40,406 nucleotides of DNA from Clostridia bacterium (GTDB lineage Bacteria; Bacillota; Clostridia; Oscillospirales; Acutalibacteraceae): assembly GCA_017409265.1 (NCBI GenBank), contig JAFQSY010000021.1, positions 1-40,406 on the forward strand, written 5' to 3'. The stretch's first letter is position 1. Each line of letters starts with the position of its first letter. The translations under genes were made by a program, and so were the position numbers. The notes under the pieces were generated by a model that worked only from the letters and a program-made list of their open reading frames with translations, made no database searches and was not told where the DNA came from. Below are positions 39,640-40,406 of this stretch, piece after piece.

Positions 39640-40406
39640 TTATTTATAATACTCTACTGCTGACTCAAAGAGCTTGAGATCAAATTCGCCGGGAACGTTC
39701 TTATAGAGTCCCGAGCCTGTTCTTTCGGAGTGACCCATCTTGCCGAGAACGCGTCCGTCGGGCGAAACGATGCCTTCGATAGCGAAGTCGGAGTTGTTGG
39801 GGTTGAAGGCGATATCGTTTGTTGCGTTGCCGTCAAAGTCAACATACTGTGTGATAATCTGACCGTTTGCGGCGAGCTTTCTGATGAGAGCCTCGTCAGC
39901 AATGAATCTGCCTTCGCCGTGTGAGATGGGAACTGTGTAAATCTCGCCCTGCTTTGCCTTTGAGAGCCAGGGTGAATTGTTGGAAACAAGCTTTGTTCTG
40001 ACAAGCTTTGACTGGTGTCTGCCGATTGTGTTGTAAGTAAGAGTCGGGCAGGTTTCGTCGGTGTCGATAATCTTGCCGTAGGGAACAAGACCGAGCTTGA
40101 TGAGAGCCTGGAAGCCGTTGCAGATACCGAGCATAAGACCGTCACGCTTTTCAAGAAGCTCTGTTACAGCCTGCTTGATTTCAGCATTGCGGAAGAATGC
40201 TGTGATGAACTTACCTGAGCCGTCGGGTTCGTCACCGCCTGAGAAACCGCCGGGAACAAAGATAATCTGGCTTTCGGAAACCTTCTTTGCGAAGTCTTCA
40301 ACCGACTTTGCAATGCTTGAAGCGGAAAGGTTGTTGATAACAAAGATTTCTGCCTCTGCGCCTGCTCTTTCGGCATACTTTGCGGAGTCGAATTCGCAGT
40401 TCGTGC
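39640..40406 (-). CDS. purL: Phosphoribosylformylglycinamidine synthase, C-terminal glutaminase part
   Basis: PurL makes FGAM from FGAR, glutamine and ATP in purine synthesis. The 255 codons visible are the 3' end of a single-chain enzyme, the class I glutamine amidotransferase domain. It starts within NCEFDSAKYAERAGAEAEIF and has the oxyanion block VPGGFSGGDEPDGSG. The nucleophile block is MLGICNGFQALIKLGL (Cys). The His/Glu end region is VLGKMGHSERTGSGLY. The frame is open to the right window edge. The glutaminase part has its normal end, FESAVEYYK. Fusion with the synthase domain (large PurL) is expected from the sequence type but lies outside the window. Confidence 0.93.
   Translation of the reverse strand, partial: TNCEFDSAKYAERAGAEAEIFVINNLSASSIAKSVEDFAKKVSESQIIFVPGGFSGGDEPDGSGKFITAFFRNAEIKQAVTELLEKRDGLMLGICNGFQALIKLGLVPYGKIIDTDETCPTLTYNTIGRHQSKLVRTKLVSNNSPWLSKAKQGEIYTVPISHGEGRFIADEALIRKLAANGQIITQYVDFDGNATNDIAFNPNNSDFAIEGIVSPDGRVLGKMGHSERTGSGLYKNVPGEFDLKLFESAVEYYK

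Noticed and set aside
1-40406. CRISPR arrays, tRNA or rRNA genes and IS transposases
   Set aside because: No regularly spaced identical repeats, no cloverleaf or rRNA signatures and no transposase motifs were seen. The repeats are palindromic modules scattered singly.

Overview
The window reads as chromosomal DNA from an anaerobic, probably spore-forming member of the Clostridia (Firmicutes), most likely a gut Oscillospiraceae/Ruminococcaceae-type organism. The evidence is the Bacillus-like linkage of ffs-dnaX-ebfC-recR and dnaN-yaaA-recF-remB, a Noc-type second ParB, a SpoIIQ-like M23 protein, purine-rich Shine-Dalgarno sites, frequent TTG starts and moderate GC. The exact taxon cannot be told from the sequence alone.

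Layout. 1-2.2 kb (minus strand): start of pnp, rpsO with its own promoter and leader, and a SpoIIQ-like M23 protein. 2.4-7.4 kb (plus): gltX, glnS, a small membrane protein and two lipoproteins. 7.4-8.8 kb (minus): a secreted purple-acid-phosphatase-like metallophosphoesterase. 8.9-11.3 kb (minus): a five-gene phage-type lysis cassette (small protein, baseplate-like protein, XhlA-like protein, r1t-like holin, NlpC/P60 endolysin). It faces a plus-strand XRE repressor, an ImmA/IrrE protease and an alkaline-phosphatase-superfamily hydrolase (11.5-13.1 kb). Three operator-like palindromes lie between the divergent units. 13.3-14.4 kb (minus): a P-loop ATPase. 14.5-20.5 kb (plus): SRP RNA, dnaX, ebfC, recR, an oriC-like stretch with DnaA-box-like 9-mers and a DnaA-trio run, then dnaN, yaaA, recF and remB.

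20.5-36.0 kb is one nearly unbroken minus-strand series. In order of transcription it holds an FGGY sugar kinase, a lipoprotein, mreB, mreC, mreD, PBP2 (mrdA), a MinD-like ATPase, mnmE, mnmG, rsmG, noc, parA, parB and a putative acyltransferase. It joins cell shape, division-site placement, tRNA/rRNA modification and chromosome segregation. Two parS sites lie inside it. 36.3-38.2 kb (plus): a GH4 glycosidase, divergent from the kinase and with an operator over its promoter, and a secreted protein. 38.3-40.4 kb (minus): a CPA2 cation/proton antiporter and the 3' end of purL.

A family of modular, palindromic intergenic repeats is scattered through the window. Four full copies, one partial copy and one related element were seen. 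Each full copy has similar terminal arms, one constant inner hairpin and one of two exchangeable hairpins. The most notable items are the repressor-controlled lysis cassette without virion genes, the dnaA-less oriC candidate, the modular repeats, and a hairpin that would bury the ribosome-binding site of noc. No rRNA, tRNA, CRISPR array or insertion-sequence transposase was found.
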